Below are positions 1-8,980 of a stretch of DNA of 64,000 nucleotides, piece by piece. The DNA comes from an uncultured Roseobacter sp. (GTDB taxonomy: Bacteria > Pseudomonadota > Alphaproteobacteria > Rhodobacterales > Rhodobacteraceae): positions 124,001 through 188,000 of the forward strand of contig NZ_CANMDB010000003.1 in NCBI RefSeq assembly GCF_947496515.1, written 5' to 3'. Both the position numbers and the translations under genes were made by a program. A model generated the notes under the pieces. The model saw only the letters and a program-made list of their open reading frames with translations, searched no databases and was not told the origin of the DNA. Position 1 is the stretch's first letter, and every line of letters begins with the position of its first letter.

Positions 1-44
1 TTTAGACAAAAAGATTCGACACGATAGGCACTTTCGGGAATCAT

Positions 45-72
45 AAGGGGCGCGATTCCCGTCGCGCCCCTT
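45..72. terminator. GC-rich hairpin, possible terminator of a gene left of the window
   Basis: A perfect 10-bp inverted repeat (AAGGGGCGCG / CGCGCCCCTT) surrounds an 8-nt loop. There is no T-run on either side, so it could be a Rho-assisted stop or an mRNA-end structure rather than a classical intrinsic terminator. It lies ahead of the small YegP-like gene. Confidence 0.4.
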
Positions 73-211
73 GATCGCCGTAGACGGCAGCCTGTCTTGT
101 TCAGACATCGCGATCATTCGCGAATTTGGGTTCTCCCGTCAAGTATGCTGCGGCGTCCTCGTCAGTCCCGGCAATGGTGCCGGTGCTGACAAACACTTGA
201 GGAGCAACACT

Positions 212-391
212 GTGTATTTTGTACTGTACAAAGACATTTCGGGTTATTGGCGCTGGACACTCAAAGCTTCGAACCACGAAACCATCGCCGTGTCGTCTGA
301 AAGCTACGTTCGCAAGTCGGATGCCGAGCATGGTATCCAGCTAACGAAGTCAGCCTACAACGCGCCGGTCTACGAACGCGAATCCGTTTGA
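212..391 (+). CDS. small YegP/DUF1508-family protein (59 aa)
   Basis: The translation from the GTG at 212 is a single DUF1508 (YegP-like) repeat: YFVLYKD, then YWRWTLKASN, then SSESYVRK and a C-terminal GIQLTKSAY segment. Family members are either one repeat of about 60 aa or a tandem pair of about 110 aa; this is the single-repeat form. The GTG is chosen because TGAGGAG sits 7 nt upstream (198-204) and the domain begins there; an open frame reaches back to 71, but that part has no family resemblance. The molecular function of the family is unsettled. It stands alone, convergent with argG. Confidence 0.7.
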   Translation: MYFVLYKDISGYWRWTLKASNHETIAVSSESYVRKSDAEHGIQLTKSAYNAPVYERESV

Positions 392-423
392 CAAAGAAGT
401 GGGCGGTGCAGTGCCGCCCGCCT

Positions 424-1641
424 CTACTTCAACCGACGATCACGGGCGGCCAACAGCTTCAGCCGCAGCGCGTTCAGTTGAATGAACCCGGCGGCGTCTT
501 TCTGGTCATAGGCGCCTGCGTCATCCTCGAAGGTCACATGCGCCTCGGAATAGAGACTGTGATCCGACCAGCGGCCCACCGTGCGCGCGTGGCCCTTGTA
601 GAGCTTGAGCCGCACCGTGCCTGTCACATGGGTCTGGCTTGCGTCGATGGCGGCCTGCAGCATCGTGCGTTCCGGGCTGAACCAGAAGCCGTTGTAGATC
701 AGCTCTGCGTAGCGCGGCATCAGCTCGTCCTTGAGGTGCATGGCGCCACGATCGAGCGTGATGGATTCGATGGCGCGGTGGGCCTCCAGCAACAGGGTAC
801 CGCCTGGGGTCTCGTAAATCCCGCGGGACTTCATGCCGACGAAACGCCCCTCCACCAGATCGAGCCGCCCGCAGCCATGCCGCCCGCCAACCTCGTTCAG
901 CCGGGTCAGGATAGCAGCGGGAGAGAGCGTTTCACCGTTGATAGAGACTGCATCGCCCCGCTCGAACCCGATCTCGATGTATTCGGGCGTGTCGGGCGCA
1001 TCCTCGGGGTTCACGGTGCGCTGGTAGACGTAATCGGGGGCATCTACCGCGGGGTCTTCGAGCACTTTGCCCTCGGAGGAGGTGTGCAGCAGGTTTGCAT
1101 CGACAGAGAACGGCGCCTCGCCGCGTTTGTCCTTGGCGATTGGGATCTGGTTCTTTTCGGCGAAATCAATCAACTTTGTCCGGCTGGACAGATCCCACTC
1201 GCGCCAAGGGGCGATGACTTTGATGTCAGGGTTCAGCGCGTAGGCCGCGAGTTCGAAACGGACCTGATCGTTGCCCTTGCCTGTGGCACCATGGGCGACG
1301 GCATCCGCGCCCGTCGCTTCGGCAATCTCCACCAGACGTTTGGAAATTAGGGGCCGCGCGATGGAGGTGCCCAGCAGGTAGAGCCCTTCGTAGACCGCAT
1401 TGGCGCGGAACATCGGAAAGACAAAGTCGCGCACGAATTCCTCGCGCAGGTCCTCGATGAAGATGTCGCTCGCACCCATCAATTCGGCCTTGGCGCGCGC
1501 CGGTTCAAGCTCCTCCCCCTGGCCCAGATCGGCGGTGAATGTCACGACTTCGCAGTCATATTGCGTCTGCAGCCACTTGAGAATGATCGAGGTATCGAGG
1601 CCGCCGGAATAGGCAAGCACGACTTTCTTGGGCGCGGACAT
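424..1641 (-). CDS. argG: argininosuccinate synthase
   Basis: Joins citrulline and aspartate with ATP to give argininosuccinate, the penultimate step of arginine synthesis, in the cytosol. The 405-aa protein has the N-terminal PP-loop ATP pyrophosphatase motif YSGGLDTS (residues 11-18) and family blocks such as [27 protein letters not shown] and [16 protein letters not shown]. The length is normal. The ATG at 1641 gives the family N-terminus [14 protein letters not shown] and follows an AAGGA; the open frame extends to 1839 but the extra part overlaps the divergent ilvA promoter and start. A second arginine gene, argJ, lies at 31-32 kb and is not linked in an operon. Monocistronic by appearance. 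Confidence 0.97.
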   Translation of the reverse strand: MSAPKKVVLAYSGGLDTSIILKWLQTQYDCEVVTFTADLGQGEELEPARAKAELMGASDIFIEDLREEFVRDFVFPMFRANAVYEGLYLLGTSIARPLISKRLVEIAEATGADAVAHGATGKGNDQVRFELAAYALNPDIKVIAPWREWDLSSRTKLIDFAEKNQIPIAKDKRGEAPFSVDANLLHTSSEGKVLEDPAVDAPDYVYQRTVNPEDAPDTPEYIEIGFERGDAVSINGETLSPAAILTRLNEVGGRHGCGRLDLVEGRFVGMKSRGIYETPGGTLLLEAHRAIESITLDRGAMHLKDELMPRYAELIYNGFWFSPERTMLQAAIDASQTHVTGTVRLKLYKGHARTVGRWSDHSLYSEAHVTFEDDAGAYDQKDAAGFIQLNALRLKLLAARDRRLK

Positions 1642-1766
1642 GGGGTTTTTCCTTGGTGACGAAATCCCGGCTGCGATAGCGGGTTTTGACAGGGGCGGCA
1701 AGGCGGATGCGCGTTGACCAGCGGGGTGTGGCACCTTACTGATCGGGGACTTCGCCAGAAAAGGGA

Positions 1767-3008
1767 ATGCCGATGGCGGCAAAGGGTTTTGCACAAGCGG
1801 CGCGCGCGGCAGAGGCTGAAATGCGGGCCGTGTTTCCACCCACGCCCCTGTTGCGCAACGACCATCTGTCGGCGCGGTTCGGTGCGGACATTTGGCTGAA
1901 GCGCGAGGATCTGAGCCCGGTGCGGTCCTACAAGCTGCGCGGTGCCTTTAACGCCATGCGCAAGGTGATCCCGGCGCAGTCCGTTTTCGTCTGTGCCAGT
2001 GCGGGAAACCACGCGCAGGGTGTGGCTTTCATGTGCCGTCACTTCGGTGTGCAGGGGGTGATCTTCATGCCCGTGACCACGCCGCAGCAAAAGATCCAGA
2101 AGACCCGGATGTTCGGCGGTCATCACGTGGAGATCCGCCTGGTTGGAGACTACTTCGACAATACGCTGGCCGAAGCGCAGGAGTTTTGCGCTGCCCAGAA
2201 TGCTCATTTCCTGTCGCCCTTCGATGATGAGGACGTGATCGAAGGTCAGGCTTCGGTCGGCGTGGAGATCGAGGCGCAATTGGGCAGGGCGCCCGACCGG
2301 ATCATCCTGCCCGTCGGCGGCGGCGGGCTGTCGGCGGGTGTGCGGAGTTACTTCCAGGACAGGGTCGAATACACCTTTGTAGAGCCTGTTGGCGCGCCAA
2401 GCCTGGGCGCTGCAATCGCGGCGGGGACGCCGGTGGATGTCTCCCCGATCAACAGTTTCGTAGATGGCGCGGCTGTGGCGAAGCTGGGGGCGCGGACCTT
2501 TGCGCGGCTCAGTACGGTCAAGCCAGAGACCATTGTGCATCTGTCCGAGGACCGTATTTGCACCACCATTGTGGAGATGTTGAACGTTGAAGGCATCGTG
2601 CTGGAGCCCGCAGGTGCGCTGGCCATCGAGGCCCTGCACGAGATTGCGGATTTGATCCGGGGCAAGACCATTGTGGCGGTTGCTTCGGGCGGCAACTTCG
2701 ATTTCGAGCGTCTGCCGGAGGTCAAGGAACGCGCGCAGCGCTATTCCGGCGTGAAGAAGTACTTCATTCTGCGGATGCCGCAGCGGCCCGGTGCGCTCAA
2801 GGAGTTCCTGAGTATTCTCGGCCCGGAGGATGACATCGCACGGTTCGAGTATCTCAAGAAATCAGCGCGTAATTTCGGCTCCGTGCTGATCGGGATCGAG
2901 ACGAGTGTGCCGGACAACTTTGCCCGGCTCTTCGGTGAGCTGGACGCGGCAGGGTTTACCTATACCGACATCACCAATGACGAAACGCTCGCGCAGTTCG
3001 TGATCTGA
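1767..3008 (+). CDS. ilvA: threonine ammonia-lyase, biosynthetic type
   Basis: PLP enzyme converting threonine to 2-oxobutanoate for isoleucine synthesis. The 413-aa protein carries the PLP-lysine motif [12 protein letters not shown] (K56), the glycine-rich PLP-phosphate loop VGGGGLSAG, and a C-terminal ACT-like regulatory domain beginning near [19 protein letters not shown]. It has one regulatory domain, so it is the shorter biosynthetic form rather than the two-ACT E. coli type (514 aa). A second ATG two codons in (1773) is an equally possible start. It is divergent from argG and followed after 3 nt by an SDR gene, which is probably co-transcribed. Confidence 0.94.
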   Translation: MPMAAKGFAQAARAAEAEMRAVFPPTPLLRNDHLSARFGADIWLKREDLSPVRSYKLRGAFNAMRKVIPAQSVFVCASAGNHAQGVAFMCRHFGVQGVIFMPVTTPQQKIQKTRMFGGHHVEIRLVGDYFDNTLAEAQEFCAAQNAHFLSPFDDEDVIEGQASVGVEIEAQLGRAPDRIILPVGGGGLSAGVRSYFQDRVEYTFVEPVGAPSLGAAIAAGTPVDVSPINSFVDGAAVAKLGARTFARLSTVKPETIVHLSEDRICTTIVEMLNVEGIVLEPAGALAIEALHEIADLIRGKTIVAVASGGNFDFERLPEVKERAQRYSGVKKYFILRMPQRPGALKEFLSILGPEDDIARFEYLKKSARNFGSVLIGIETSVPDNFARLFGELDAAGFTYTDITNDETLAQFVI

Positions 3009-3011
3009 CAG

Positions 3012-3818
3012 ATGGCTGTGCGGTTTGATCAAAGCGTGACGGTGATCACAGGTGGGGCGAGCGGGATCGGTGCGGCACTTGCCAAGGCGACGCGTGCCAA
3101 AGGCGCGAAAGTGGCGATCCTCGACCGCGATGCGACACTGGTGAGAGAGGCTGCAGAGCGTCTGGATGTTCTGGGACTGACTTGCGATGTGGGCGAGGAA
3201 AGCGGTTTGCAAACCGCTTTGGCGCGGGTGGCTGACCGATTGGGTCCCATTGATATTTGTGTCTCTAATGCAGGCGTTTTTGAGGGCCAGCCGGATCATG
3301 CGGCTTCTGCCCCAGATGCCGTCTGGGCACGCAGCTGGCAGGTTCATGTGATGGCGCATGTCTATGCCGCGCGGGCGTTGTTGCCGGAGATGCTGGCGCG
3401 GGGGTCCGGGTGTTTCGTCACTATCGCGTCGGCTGCTGGATTGTTGAACCAGATCGGCGACGCGGCCTATTCGGCGACGAAACACGCCGCCGTCAGCTTT
3501 GCCGACTCGCTGGCGATCAGCCACGGGCAGGCGGGCATTCAGGTATCGCTTGCCTGCCCTCAGTATGTGGCCACGCCGCTGATCAAAGACGCCGAGGCAG
3601 GTGGTCAGGTCCTGACAGCAGCACAGGTGGCGCAGTGCATCGTCGCGGGAGTGGAGGCCGGGCGGTTCCTGATCCTGCCCCACCCGCAGGTTGCCGGGTT
3701 TGCGCGACGCCGCGCCGAGGATCACGACAGCTGGATCAAAGGCATGCAGAGGTTGCAGGAGCGGGCGGTGAGCGAGTTGGGCCATGCAGACCGGGCCGCG
3801 CTCTACCGGTTGGAGTAG
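3012..3818 (+). CDS. short-chain dehydrogenase/reductase
   Basis: Classical SDR of 268 aa. It has the Rossmann cofactor motif TGGASGIG (residues 13-20), the NAG motif in VSNAGVFEG, the active-site serine in IASAAG and the catalytic YSATK. An acidic residue after the second strand (ILDRD) favours NAD(H). The ATG lies 3 nt after the ilvA stop, so translation is likely coupled. Nothing in the sequence identifies the substrate, and the ilvA linkage does not imply a role in isoleucine synthesis. It ends tail to tail with the Hpt gene with no gap. Confidence 0.9.
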   Translation: MAVRFDQSVTVITGGASGIGAALAKATRAKGAKVAILDRDATLVREAAERLDVLGLTCDVGEESGLQTALARVADRLGPIDICVSNAGVFEGQPDHAASAPDAVWARSWQVHVMAHVYAARALLPEMLARGSGCFVTIASAAGLLNQIGDAAYSATKHAAVSFADSLAISHGQAGIQVSLACPQYVATPLIKDAEAGGQVLTAAQVAQCIVAGVEAGRFLILPHPQVAGFARRRAEDHDSWIKGMQRLQERAVSELGHADRAALYRLE

Positions 3819-4151
3819 TCAGCCGGGGTACTTCCCCGGCAGTTCGGCAAGAAACGAATGGCGCGACTGGCCGTAGCAATCACGCAAGGCGACCAGATCA
3901 ATCGCGGCTGTGTTTTTCCGGGCGGCAGCTGCTTCACCGGACTGACACATCTCCGAGAACGATCGAAACCCCAGGCTCAGCGCGCTGCCCTTCAGAAAGT
4001 GCAGCTTTTCCGACAGTGCCACGGGGTCTGCGGTGGTATCGAGGTCACCGACCGCTTCATCGACTTCATCAAGAAACAGCTCTACGACTTCGTCGAAATC
4101 CTCCGCACCTACTTCGTCGCGCAGGATGTCGATCCTATCCCAATCAATCAC
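3819..4151 (-). CDS. histidine-containing phosphotransfer (Hpt) protein
   Basis: A free-standing 110-aa four-helix Hpt domain. The phospho-acceptor histidine is H51 in LHFLKGSALSLGF, the signature of Hpt proteins. No kinase or receiver is fused to it, so it should take phosphate from a hybrid kinase encoded elsewhere and pass it to a receiver. The obvious candidate is the divergently transcribed receiver/PP2C protein starting at 4308; the shared 156-bp intergenic region fits a functional pair. Its stop codon abuts the stop of the preceding SDR gene. Confidence 0.85.
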   Translation of the reverse strand: MIDWDRIDILRDEVGAEDFDEVVELFLDEVDEAVGDLDTTADPVALSEKLHFLKGSALSLGFRSFSEMCQSGEAAAARKNTAAIDLVALRDCYGQSRHSFLAELPGKYPG

Positions 4152-4228
4152 TGGCCAAGCTCCCTCAGTGTGCGTGTCTTCTACCCTTTTCCGCTTACCG
4201 GTCCGTTGACTGACTGAGCGCTATTTGT

Positions 4229-4240
4229 CTCGAATTCGAG
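4229..4240. promoter_or_regulatory. 12-bp perfect palindrome between hpt and the response-regulator phosphatase
   Basis: CTCGAATTCGAG is a perfect 12-bp palindrome in the 156-bp divergent promoter region, 67 bp before the phosphatase start and 77 bp before the hpt start. It could be an operator read in both directions. A chance palindrome cannot be excluded. Confidence 0.3.
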
Positions 4241-4307
4241 CTTTCCCCTTCATCCTCTCTTAAGGGTTTTGTGATCCTGTTCGGTAACGATTGAGTTTGG
4301 GCGATTT

Positions 4308-5585
4308 ATGCAACATCACCGCGCCGCACTGCGGCCAGCCACGCCATCCACCGAGACGGCGGAGCCACCGCGGATCCTTGTCGTCGATGACAGCCGGTTG
4401 CAGCGGAAAATCCTGACCAGTTCCTTGCAGAAATGGGGCTATGAGGTGATCGAGGCCGCCTCGGGCGAGGAGGCGTTGGCGTTGTGCGAGACCCACGCGC
4501 CCCAGATGATCCTGAGCGACTGGATGATGCCGGGGATGAGCGGCATCGAGTTCTGCACAGCGTTCCGGGCGCTGGCGGGGGATGCCTATGGCTATTTCAT
4601 CCTGCTGACCTCCAAGAGCGAAAAAGAAGCCGTGGCGCAGGGCCTTGATGCCGGGGCCGATGATTTTCTGACAAAACCGGTCAATGCGCCGGAGCTGCGC
4701 GCGCGGCTGACCGCGGGTCTGCGCATTCTCGACATGCAGCGGGAATTGACCCAGAAAAACCGCGTGATCACCGAGACGCTCGACGAGTTGCAACGGCTTT
4801 ATGACGCGCTCGACAGTGATCTGATCGAAGCGAAACAGCTGCAACAGTCGCTGGTGCCGGAGCGATTCCGGCAGGTGGCTGGTGGCAATGTCTCGCTTCT
4901 GCTGCGGTCCAGCGGGCATGTGGGCGGTGATCTCGTGGGCTTTTTTCCCGGCGGACCCGATCATCTGTGCGTCTACTCCATCGATGTATCCGGGCACGGG
5001 GTCAGCTCTGCGCTGATGACCGCACGGCTGGCGGGCTATCTCTCCGCGAGCGCGCTCGATCAGAATGTTGCGCTGACCCATACGGCGGGCGGGTATGTGG
5101 CGATTCCACCGGTGGAGGCGGTCGAGCGGCTCAACGCGCTGGTGCTGGATGAGATGGAGACGGCGCACTACTTCACCATGGTGCTGGCCGATATTGACTG
5201 TTCCACGGGGGAGGTCCGGTTCGCGCAGGCAGGCCACCCGCATCCGGTTATTCAGCGGGCGGACGGCAGGATCGTGCAGGAAGGCCCGGGCGGTTTTCCC
5301 GTCGGGCTGATGCCGGGGGCTGTTTTCGGGGAAGGGTGCCTGCAGCTGGACCCGGGCGATCGTCTTGTCGTTCTATCGGATGGCTTTACCGAATGTCCCG
5401 ACCCTCAGGATGTCCTCCTGGGCGAGGACGGGCTGGGCGAGATGCTGACAGGGCTACAGGCGGTGCAGAGCCCTGAGCTGCTGGATGCGTTGGTGGCGCG
5501 GCTGACAGAGTTCGCGGGGCATGACGCCTTTCCTGATGATCTGTCCGGCGCGGTCTTTGCCTTTACCGCGGATCAGGTGAAGTAG
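4308..5585 (+). CDS. response regulator with SpoIIE/PP2C-type serine phosphatase output
   Basis: A 425-aa protein with an N-terminal receiver domain (about 22-140: VVDDSR acidic pair, phospho-acceptor D71 in LSDWMMPG, the switch threonine in LLTS, lysine in TKP). A coiled-coil linker follows (about 142-180) and then a PP2C/SpoIIE phosphatase domain with metal-binding motifs GGDLVGFF, DVSGHGVSSALM and a late DGFTE. Such RsbU/RssB-like proteins usually dephosphorylate an anti-sigma antagonist or another Ser/Thr phosphoprotein once the receiver is phosphorylated. No STAS antagonist or anti-sigma kinase gene is adjacent. The divergent Hpt protein is the likely phosphodonor. The 3' end overlaps the convergent Nudix gene by 13 bp. 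Confidence 0.9.
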   Translation: MQHHRAALRPATPSTETAEPPRILVVDDSRLQRKILTSSLQKWGYEVIEAASGEEALALCETHAPQMILSDWMMPGMSGIEFCTAFRALAGDAYGYFILLTSKSEKEAVAQGLDAGADDFLTKPVNAPELRARLTAGLRILDMQRELTQKNRVITETLDELQRLYDALDSDLIEAKQLQQSLVPERFRQVAGGNVSLLLRSSGHVGGDLVGFFPGGPDHLCVYSIDVSGHGVSSALMTARLAGYLSASALDQNVALTHTAGGYVAIPPVEAVERLNALVLDEMETAHYFTMVLADIDCSTGEVRFAQAGHPHPVIQRADGRIVQEGPGGFPVGLMPGAVFGEGCLQLDPGDRLVVLSDGFTECPDPQDVLLGEDGLGEMLTGLQAVQSPELLDALVARLTEFAGHDAFPDDLSGAVFAFTADQVK

Positions 5586-6010
5586 CGCCCAAGAAAAATC
5601 CTGTCGCCCGCGTTGCCCATGGCGGCCATGGCCTCATCGACGGGCATGATCATCGTGCGGTGATCGGGCTCTGACGGTGGGCCTGTGCAAATTACAGGGC
5701 GGGCTGCGTAGACGTGACAGATCTTCTCCGCCCAGAGGTCATACTCCGGCATGTACGCAAACCGCCGGAAGGCCCCCAAGCGGCGAGGTGCCGCGATGCG
5801 CCAACCGGTTTCTTCCAGAACTTCGCGGTGGAGCGCCTGAATGGGGCTCTCGCCGGGGTCGATGCCGCCGCCGGGCAGCTGGATATCCACGATGTCGGCG
5901 ATCTGTGCGGTCAGCAAAACACCGCCATCCAGCGGCAGAACCGCGTAGGCGCCGGGCCGCATCCGGTAGCGTTGGTCTGCACGGGGCGCATGGCCGATGC
6001 GTCTGATCAT
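5573..6010 (-). CDS. Nudix hydrolase
   Basis: A 145-aa single-domain Nudix protein. The box reads GGGIDPGESPIQALHREVLEETGW, matching GX5EX7REXXEEXG. The rest fits the general ADP-ribose/nucleoside-diphosphate pyrophosphatase group, but the substrate cannot be called. I chose the ATG at 6010 because AGAGG lies 10 nt upstream; an in-frame ATG at 6031 adds seven residues but has no visible ribosome binding site. Divergent from hslO, and its 3' end overlaps the PP2C gene tail to tail. Confidence 0.85.
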   Translation of the reverse strand: MIRRIGHAPRADQRYRMRPGAYAVLPLDGGVLLTAQIADIVDIQLPGGGIDPGESPIQALHREVLEETGWRIAAPRRLGAFRRFAYMPEYDLWAEKICHVYAARPVICTGPPSEPDHRTMIMPVDEAMAAMGNAGDRIFLGRYFT

Positions 6011-6091
6011 TCTGGCTTGACCTCTTTTCATCACAACGCGGACCGTTATATGGACGCGGTATGCCAACCCTTTGGCGATAAGGAAACCCCA

Positions 6092-7081
6092 ATGACCCTT
6101 GGACACCAGATCGCGTGGGACGATACGGTCCTGCCCTTTCAGCTTGATGCCAGCGACATCCGCGGCCGTGTTGCGCGGCTCGACGGCGTGTTGAATGGCA
6201 TCCTGAAACAGCATGACTACCCCCCGCAGGTGGAGGCGCTGGTGGCGGAGATGGCGCTGCTGACGGCGCTGATCGGTCAGACGATCAAGCTGCGCTGGAA
6301 GCTGCAACTCCAGGTGCAGTCCAAGGGCGCGGTGCGCATGATCGCGACGGACTACTACGGCCCCGAAGCCGAAGGCGAGCCCGCGCGCATCCGCGCCTAT
6401 GCCAGCTATGATGCGGAGCGGCTCACGGATGGTCCGGCCTTCGATCAGGTGGGCGAGGGGTACTTCGCGATCATGATCGACCAGGGTCAGGGCATGACGC
6501 CCTACCAGGGGATCACGCCGCTGGAAGGCGGATCGCTCGCCGCCTGTGCAGAGACCTATTTCGCGCAATCAGAACAGCTGCCGACGCGGTTCTCGCTAAG
6601 CTTCGGTCAGTCAACCGAACCCGGTGTGGCGCAGCACTGGCGTGGCGGCGGCGTGATGCTGCAACACATGCCCAAGGCATCGCCCTTTGTCGCCTCGGGC
6701 GAGGGCGATGGCGGGACGCTGTCCGCTTCCGATTTGGTGCAGGAGGACGAGGCGGAGAACTGGAACCGCGTGAACATCCTGCTTGATACGGTGGATGAGA
6801 TTGAGCTGATTGGCCCGTCCCTGCCGCCCAACGATCTGCTGCTGCGGCTCTTCCATGAGGAGCAACCACGGGTGTTTGACACGCAAACGGTCCGCTTTGG
6901 GTGCACCTGTTCGGAAGAGCGCGTGCGGCAAAGCCTGTCGATCTATTCCGCGCAGGACATCGAGACAATGACCACCGATGAAGGTCGGGTCACGGCCGAT
7001 TGTCAGTTCTGCGGTGCGCATTATGATCTCGACCCGGCAACCGTTGGGTTCGAGGCGCAAGATAGTGCGAAGGACTCCTGA
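6092..7081 (+). CDS. hslO: Hsp33 redox-regulated chaperone
   Basis: Cytosolic holdase activated by oxidation. The 329-aa protein has the Hsp33 core and the C-terminal zinc/redox switch: CTC at about 271-273 and CQFC at about 304-307, the CXC...CXXC arrangement whose four thiolates bind zinc when reduced. The start at 6092 follows AAGGA by 7 nt; upstream reading frame without stop is not coding-like. Its last codons overlap the next gene (CoA pyrophosphatase) by 17 bp, so the two are probably co-expressed. Confidence 0.95.
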   Translation: MTLGHQIAWDDTVLPFQLDASDIRGRVARLDGVLNGILKQHDYPPQVEALVAEMALLTALIGQTIKLRWKLQLQVQSKGAVRMIATDYYGPEAEGEPARIRAYASYDAERLTDGPAFDQVGEGYFAIMIDQGQGMTPYQGITPLEGGSLAACAETYFAQSEQLPTRFSLSFGQSTEPGVAQHWRGGGVMLQHMPKASPFVASGEGDGGTLSASDLVQEDEAENWNRVNILLDTVDEIELIGPSLPPNDLLLRLFHEEQPRVFDTQTVRFGCTCSEERVRQSLSIYSAQDIETMTTDEGRVTADCQFCGAHYDLDPATVGFEAQDSAKDS

Positions 7082-7661
7082 TCTCGCGGCGCTGCGGGCG
7101 GCGCTGGGCCGTCCCGGGCGCGCGTCATCGGATTACGATCTGAACCCTAACACCGTCCTGCCAGCGGGTCGCAAACTGCGGCCTGCCGGGGTGCTTGCGC
7201 CGATCGTGCAGGAGAGTGGCGGGCTTCATCTGCTGCTGACGAAACGGTCGTCGCGGCTGAAACACCATCCCGGACAGATCGCCTTTCCCGGCGGCAAGCA
7301 GGATGAGGGCGACCCGGACGCGGTGGCCGCCGCTCTGCGCGAGGCGCAGGAGGAGATCGGCTTGCCAAGCGGATCGGTCGAGGTTCTGGGCACCCTGCCT
7401 GGGCATGAGACGGTGACCGGCTTTCAGGTCACGCCGGTCATTGGCTTGGTCGAGAGGCCTTTCGAGATCATGGCGGAGCCGGGCGAGGTGGAGGAAGTCT
7501 TCTCCGTGCCGCTGTCCCATGTGCTGGACCCTGCGAATTACGTGATACAGTCGCGGCGCTGGCGCGGCCAGTCGCGCGCCTATTTTGCGGTGCCCTACGG
7601 ACCCTATTACATCTGGGGCGCGACTGCGCGTATGTTGCGCGCATGGACCGATCAACTCTGA
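7065..7661 (+). CDS. NUDT7/CoAse-type Nudix pyrophosphatase
   Basis: A 198-aa Nudix protein of the coenzyme A diphosphatase group. Before the Nudix box it has the family-specific LLLTKRSSRLKHHPGQIAFPGG segment (UPF0035 signature, here given in part), followed by ALREAQEEIGL. The expected product is 3',5'-ADP plus 4'-phosphopantetheine from CoA or acyl-CoA. The GTG at 7065, inside the hslO 3' end with GAGG 9 nt upstream, is the best start; the longer open frame to 6978 lies within hslO. It overlaps the next gene by 19 bp. Confidence 0.85.
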   Translation: MRRTPDLAALRAALGRPGRASSDYDLNPNTVLPAGRKLRPAGVLAPIVQESGGLHLLLTKRSSRLKHHPGQIAFPGGKQDEGDPDAVAAALREAQEEIGLPSGSVEVLGTLPGHETVTGFQVTPVIGLVERPFEIMAEPGEVEEVFSVPLSHVLDPANYVIQSRRWRGQSRAYFAVPYGPYYIWGATARMLRAWTDQL

Positions 7662-8815
7662 CCCATGTACCGGCGGACACCGGTTGGCTGAACGACCGAC
7701 GGGTGCAGGCGCTGGCCGCGGCGTTCGAGGGCGCGCCGATCTACCTGGTGGGTGGCTGCGTGCGCGATGCGGTGTTGGGCGTGTCGGGCGGCGACGTGGA
7801 TCTGGCGACGCCGCTGCTGCCCGCCGAGGTGACCCGGCTGGCGGAGGCGACGGGCTTCAAGGTCGTGCCCACGGGCATCGAGCACGGCACCGTCACGGTG
7901 GTCGTGGACGGCAGCGGGTTCGAGATCACCAGTTTCCGCAAGGATGTGGAGACAGACGGCCGCCGCGCCGTTGTCGCCTTTTCAACGGATATGACGGAGG
8001 ACGCGCGGCGTCGTGATTTCACGCTCAATGCGCTCTACGCCACGACGACGGGCAAAATCATCGACCCGCTGGGCGGGTTGCCCGATTGTCTGGCGCGGCG
8101 TATCCGCTTTGTGGGGGAGGCGAGCGATCGGATCCGCGAGGATTATCTGCGCATCCTCCGGTTTTTCAGGTTTCATGCGTGGTACGCGGCGCCACAGGAT
8201 GGCTTTGACACGGAGGCCCTGGCGGCAATCGCGGCAAATACCACCGGGTTAGAGACGCTTTCGGCGGAGCGTATCGGATCGGAGATGCGCCGCTTGCTGG
8301 CGGCATCCGATCCCTGCCGCGCCGTGGCCGGTATGCAGAAGACGGGCGTCTTGGGCCGGCTTTTGCCGGGCAGCGACCCTCTGTGGCTGGGTCCCGTTGT
8401 CCATCTGGAAGGGGAGCTGGATCTCGGCCCTGACTGGTTGCGCCGACTGGTGGCGCTTGGCGGGCAGGATGTCGCCGCGCGGTTGCGCCTGACCCGGGCC
8501 GACGCCAGATCATTGGACACGCTGCAAGAGGCCATGAGCGGTATGATGCCTTTGCCAGAGATTGCCTATCGCCATGGCTACGACGTCGCTGTCAGCGCGC
8601 TGATCCTGCGGGCGGCCATGGCAGGTGAGGCGATTGACCCGAAAGCCCTCCCGCCCTTGGTAGAAGGGGCCAAGGCCCGGTTTCCTGTCGCGGCCCGTGA
8701 CCTCATGCCCGCGCTGACAGGCAAGGCTTTGGGCCACCGGCTTGCCAGCCTCGAAGCGCGCTGGATTGCCTCCGGCTTTCGGTTGTCGCGTGAAGATCTG
8801 ATGACACCGGAATGA
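7643..8815 (+). CDS. cca: CCA tRNA nucleotidyltransferase / poly(A) polymerase family
   Basis: Class II nucleotidyltransferase that adds or repairs the tRNA 3' CCA end. The 390-aa protein has the head-domain motif LVGGCVRD, the catalytic DVDLAT carboxylates, RRDFTLNALY, and the neck segment RFVGEASDRIREDYLRILR. These are the hallmarks shared by CCA-adding enzymes and bacterial poly(A) polymerase; the length and alphaproteobacterial context favour CCA addition. It overlaps the upstream Nudix gene by 19 bp, making hslO-Nudix-cca one translationally coupled unit. Confidence 0.9.
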   Translation: MDRSTLTHVPADTGWLNDRRVQALAAAFEGAPIYLVGGCVRDAVLGVSGGDVDLATPLLPAEVTRLAEATGFKVVPTGIEHGTVTVVVDGSGFEITSFRKDVETDGRRAVVAFSTDMTEDARRRDFTLNALYATTTGKIIDPLGGLPDCLARRIRFVGEASDRIREDYLRILRFFRFHAWYAAPQDGFDTEALAAIAANTTGLETLSAERIGSEMRRLLAASDPCRAVAGMQKTGVLGRLLPGSDPLWLGPVVHLEGELDLGPDWLRRLVALGGQDVAARLRLTRADARSLDTLQEAMSGMMPLPEIAYRHGYDVAVSALILRAAMAGEAIDPKALPPLVEGAKARFPVAARDLMPALTGKALGHRLASLEARWIASGFRLSREDLMTPE

Positions 8816-8875
8816 AGTGATCGACAAAACGCGCCCTTTGGTGTAGGTCATCGTCGAAACACGGAGGAATACGGA

Positions 8876-8902
8876 ATGTATCGCGGGATCTGGTTGGGCT
8901 GA
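8876..8902 (+). CDS. 8-codon upstream ORF ahead of the ABC exporter operon
   Basis: ATG at 8876 encodes MYRGIWLG followed by TGA. GGAGGA lies at 8863-8868 with an ideal 7-nt spacing, a better ribosome binding site than that of the downstream ABC gene. The stop codon falls in the loop of a small GGGC-TGAG-GCCC hairpin (8896-8907), and the ABC start follows 78 nt later. It may be a leader peptide controlling the exporter operon by translation. No gene name is known to me, and only the start signal and position support it. Confidence 0.4.
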   Translation: MYRGIWLG

Positions 8903-8980
8903 GGCCCCTTTAGCCACGTATCTTGCAGGCCCGTCCGGCGGCGCCTGATCATTCTGCATATTCTCTCGAAGGCCCTCCCC

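Noticed and set aside
71-211. Upstream extension of the YegP-like protein
   Set aside because: The DUF1508 domain begins at the GTG at 212, which has its own Shine-Dalgarno; the extension shows no homology.
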